Source: Achromobacter agilis (lineage in GTDB: Bacteria > Pseudomonadota > Gammaproteobacteria > Burkholderiales > Burkholderiaceae_B). Taken from it: a stretch of 64,000 bases of DNA. Below are positions 62,344 to 64,000 of this stretch, one piece after another. Each line of letters begins with the position of its first letter. Position 1 is the first letter of the stretch. The notes beneath the pieces are model-generated. The model was not told where the DNA came from and did no database searches. It saw only the letters and a list, made by a program, of their open reading frames with translations. The position numbers were made by a program, and so were the translations under genes. The DNA lies in assembly GCF_900496965.1 (NCBI RefSeq), contig NZ_UFQB01000018.1:62001-126000 (forward strand), given 5' to 3'.

Positions 62344-63762
62344 TTACAGGCCGATCGCCGCCAGGCCGGGCCGCCGCAGGTGCCAGTCCGTGGCCGCCTG
62401 GAACGCCATGCCGATGCGGCCCAGCGCGGCTTCGCCGCCCGGCTTGCCCAGCAGCTGCACGCCGATGGGCAGGCCGTCCGCGGTGAATCCGGCCGGCAGG
62501 GCCAGGCCCGACGCGTTGACATAATTGCCGGGCCGGGTGAAGGCCGCCAGCGGCGTGGCGGCTTCGTCCACTTCCTCCAGCGGGCAGGCGGCGAAAGGCA
62601 GGCAGGGCGCCAGCACCGCGTCGAAATCGCGCATCCAGTCCTGCCAGGCCTCGCAGGCGAGGGCATGGGCCTGCAGCGCCCGGATGTAATCCGCGGCCCC
62701 CACGCTCTTGCCGCCCAGCACGCGGGCGCGCACGTAGCGGCCGAGAGGCAGGCTGTCGTCTTCGATGTAATCGCGGTGCTGCGCATAGGCCTCAGCCGCG
62801 ATGATCAGGCCGTTGCGCAGCATCATGTCGTGGAAGTCGAACGGGAAGGGCGCTTCGACGAACTCCGCGCCCAGCTCCGCCAGCGCGCGCCGCGTGTCGT
62901 CCAGCGCGCCCTGCACCGCCGCGTCGATGGCGATGGGATACTGCGCCGCCGGCATGAGGGCGATACGCATGCCGCGCAGCGGCTTCGGGCCCGCGCCGGG
63001 TTCGCGGAAGCGGAAGGCGGGCACGCCGCGCGTGACCGGATCGCGCGGATCGGGCCCGGACAGGGTTTCCGTCAGCAGCAGGGCGTCGCGCGTGTCGCGG
63101 GTGAGCGGGCCGATGGAGTCCAGCGTGTGGGACAGCGCCACCGAGCCGTGCAGACTGATGAGGCCGCGCGAGGTCTTCAGGCCCGTAATGCCGTTCAGGG
63201 CGGCGGGAATACGCACCGAACCGCCGGTGTCGGAGCCCAGCGCGGCGGGTGCGAGACCCGCTGCCACGGCCACGCCGGAACCGCTAGACGAGCCGCCGGG
63301 AATGCGGGCGCGGACCAGGTCCCAGGGATTGCGCGGCGTTCCCATTACGGGGTTCGTGCCCCACCCCCCGAAAGCGAATTCCACCATGTGTGTCTTGCCG
63401 AGCACCACCATGCCGGCGTCCAGCAGCCGGGTCACGGCCGTGGCGGTGAGTTCGCTGCGGCGCTGCCGCCATGCTTGCGAACCGGCGGTGGTGACCTGGC
63501 CCTGGATGTCGCACAGATCCTTGACGGCCACGGGCAGGCCGTCCAGCGGGCCGAGCAGCCCGTAGCCCGCGCGGCGGCGCGCGTCGGCGGCTTCGGCCAG
63601 TTTCAGCGCGCCTTCGTGGTCGACGCTGACGTAGGCGGCCAGGGCGGGATTGGCCCGGTCGATGCGGTCCAGGTAGTGCCGCGCCAGCTCTACCGAGCTG
63701 TAGCGGCCGCTGGCCAGGCCTTGCGCCAGTTCAGCCAGCGTGGCAAATGCGATGTCAGACAT
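62344..63762 (-). CDS. Amidase-signature family hydrolase (second copy)
   Basis: This 472-residue enzyme has the amidase triad: Lys in [27 protein letters not shown] and the nucleophile in GSDTGGSVRIP. It is a different member of the family from the gene at 28517-29980. It follows the gene for an ABC-type solute-binding protein on the same strand, with 63 bases between them. That pairing suggests that an amide is imported and then hydrolysed; the substrate is unknown. Confidence 0.9.
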   Translation of the reverse strand: MSDIAFATLAELAQGLASGRYSSVELARHYLDRIDRANPALAAYVSVDHEGALKLAEAADARRRAGYGLLGPLDGLPVAVKDLCDIQGQVTTAGSQAWRQRRSELTATAVTRLLDAGMVVLGKTHMVEFAFGGWGTNPVMGTPRNPWDLVRARIPGGSSSGSGVAVAAGLAPAALGSDTGGSVRIPAALNGITGLKTSRGLISLHGSVALSHTLDSIGPLTRDTRDALLLTETLSGPDPRDPVTRGVPAFRFREPGAGPKPLRGMRIALMPAAQYPIAIDAAVQGALDDTRRALAELGAEFVEAPFPFDFHDMMLRNGLIIAAEAYAQHRDYIEDDSLPLGRYVRARVLGGKSVGAADYIRALQAHALACEAWQDWMRDFDAVLAPCLPFAACPLEEVDEAATPLAAFTRPGNYVNASGLALPAGFTADGLPIGVQLLGKPGGEAALGRIGMAFQAATDWHLRRPGLAAIGL

Positions 63763-63825
63763 GTTTTCCTCAGTTGATGTCCGGGCGGCACGGTCTGTGC
63801 CGCGCCGCCTTCCGGTTTGCGCCGA

Positions 63826-64000
63826 TCAGCGCTTGTTCCAGTCGGGAGTGGGGTACACCGGCTTCTGCGTGGCCACGTCCTCGGGCCAGACAGGCACCAT
63901 GCCCTTGCCGGGCAGGAGCTGTACGACGGGGAAGGGCATCAGCAACTGTTTGCCGGTCTCGTCGATGGCGTAGGGGCCGGCCATGACGGTCAGTTTGCCG
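63826..64000 (-). CDS. ABC transporter substrate-binding protein, C-terminal end only (partial)
   Basis: The last 57 codons of a leftward gene end at the TGA at 63828-63826; the rest lies beyond the window. The translated end, with ETGKQLLMPFPVVQLLPGKG, then MVPVWPEDVATQKPVYPTP and DWNKR, has the pattern seen at the C-termini of type I periplasmic binding proteins for branched-chain amino acids, amides or urea (the WPxxxA...PxYPxPxW pattern). The family call is moderate because only the tail is visible. Confidence 0.65.
   Translation of the reverse strand, partial: GKLTVMAGPYAIDETGKQLLMPFPVVQLLPGKGMVPVWPEDVATQKPVYPTPDWNKR

Overview
The window is a continuous stretch of GC-rich bacterial chromosome with very dense coding and strong G/C preference at third codon positions. 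Gene content and order point to the Alcaligenaceae (Burkholderiales), most likely Bordetella or Achromobacter. The clues are phoB-phoR next to ubiE, a Tim44-domain gene inside the ubiE/ubiJ/ubiB ubiquinone cluster, pcm-tolC, pilD-coaE-zapD and DUF3460-scpA-panC. This assignment rests on recognition of families and gene order, not on a database search. I see no tRNA, rRNA, insertion sequence, prophage or CRISPR array.

Layout. 1-1.6 kb: a FecI/FecR-type sigma/anti-sigma pair whose receptor is not in the window. 1.7-2.9 kb: serA. 3.1-8.9 kb: a leftward copper-resistance block (copRS, cupredoxin, copA, copB, DUF411) with a strong palindromic operator candidate over the end of copS. 8.9-10.9 kb: phoB-phoR. 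11.1-15.4 kb: ubiE, tim44-like, ubiJ, ubiB. 15.6-19.3 kb: a ferritin-like protein, a cluster of short palindromic repeats, the heptose adenylyltransferase gene, tolC and pcm. 19.4-21.1 kb: thiG-thiD. 21.2-28.5 kb: a vitamin B12 block, with btuB-btuF behind a cobalamin riboswitch and the B12-dependent methionine synthase metH divergent from it. 28.5-32.9 kb: an amidase, a methyltransferase, an XRE regulator and mutY. 33.0-36.6 kb: a fused indolepyruvate ferredoxin oxidoreductase, followed by a second cluster of the same palindromic repeats. 36.9-39.9 kb: glpK and a drug-type MFS exporter. 40-45.9 kb: DUF3460, scpA, panC, a small LuxR-type regulator, an NlpE-like lipoprotein, pilD, coaE and zapD. 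46.1-55.1 kb: an mdtABC-type RND efflux operon with its outer-membrane factor. 55.1-57.3 kb: a small membrane protein, an SDR and a divergent LysR regulator. 57.4-62.3 kb: a complete FecI-FecR-receptor system with a DUF4198 protein. 62.3-64 kb: an amidase and the 3' end of an ABC-type solute-binding protein gene.

How the genes fit together. Most of the window is housekeeping metabolism (serine, methionine/B12, thiamine, pantothenate-CoA, ubiquinone, LPS heptose) mixed with envelope stress and metal functions: copper detoxification, two iron-responsive surface-signalling modules, TolC and Mdt efflux. CoA biosynthesis genes panC and coaE lie close together but in different transcription units. 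The btuB riboswitch and metH share one divergent intergenic region, so B12 import and B12 use are physically paired.

The most unusual signals are non-coding. Two intergenic clusters each hold six copies of an 11-base palindrome GTGTCNGACAC. A run of 13 G lies inside the predicted cobalamin riboswitch. A perfect 12-bp inverted repeat covers the copS stop codon.
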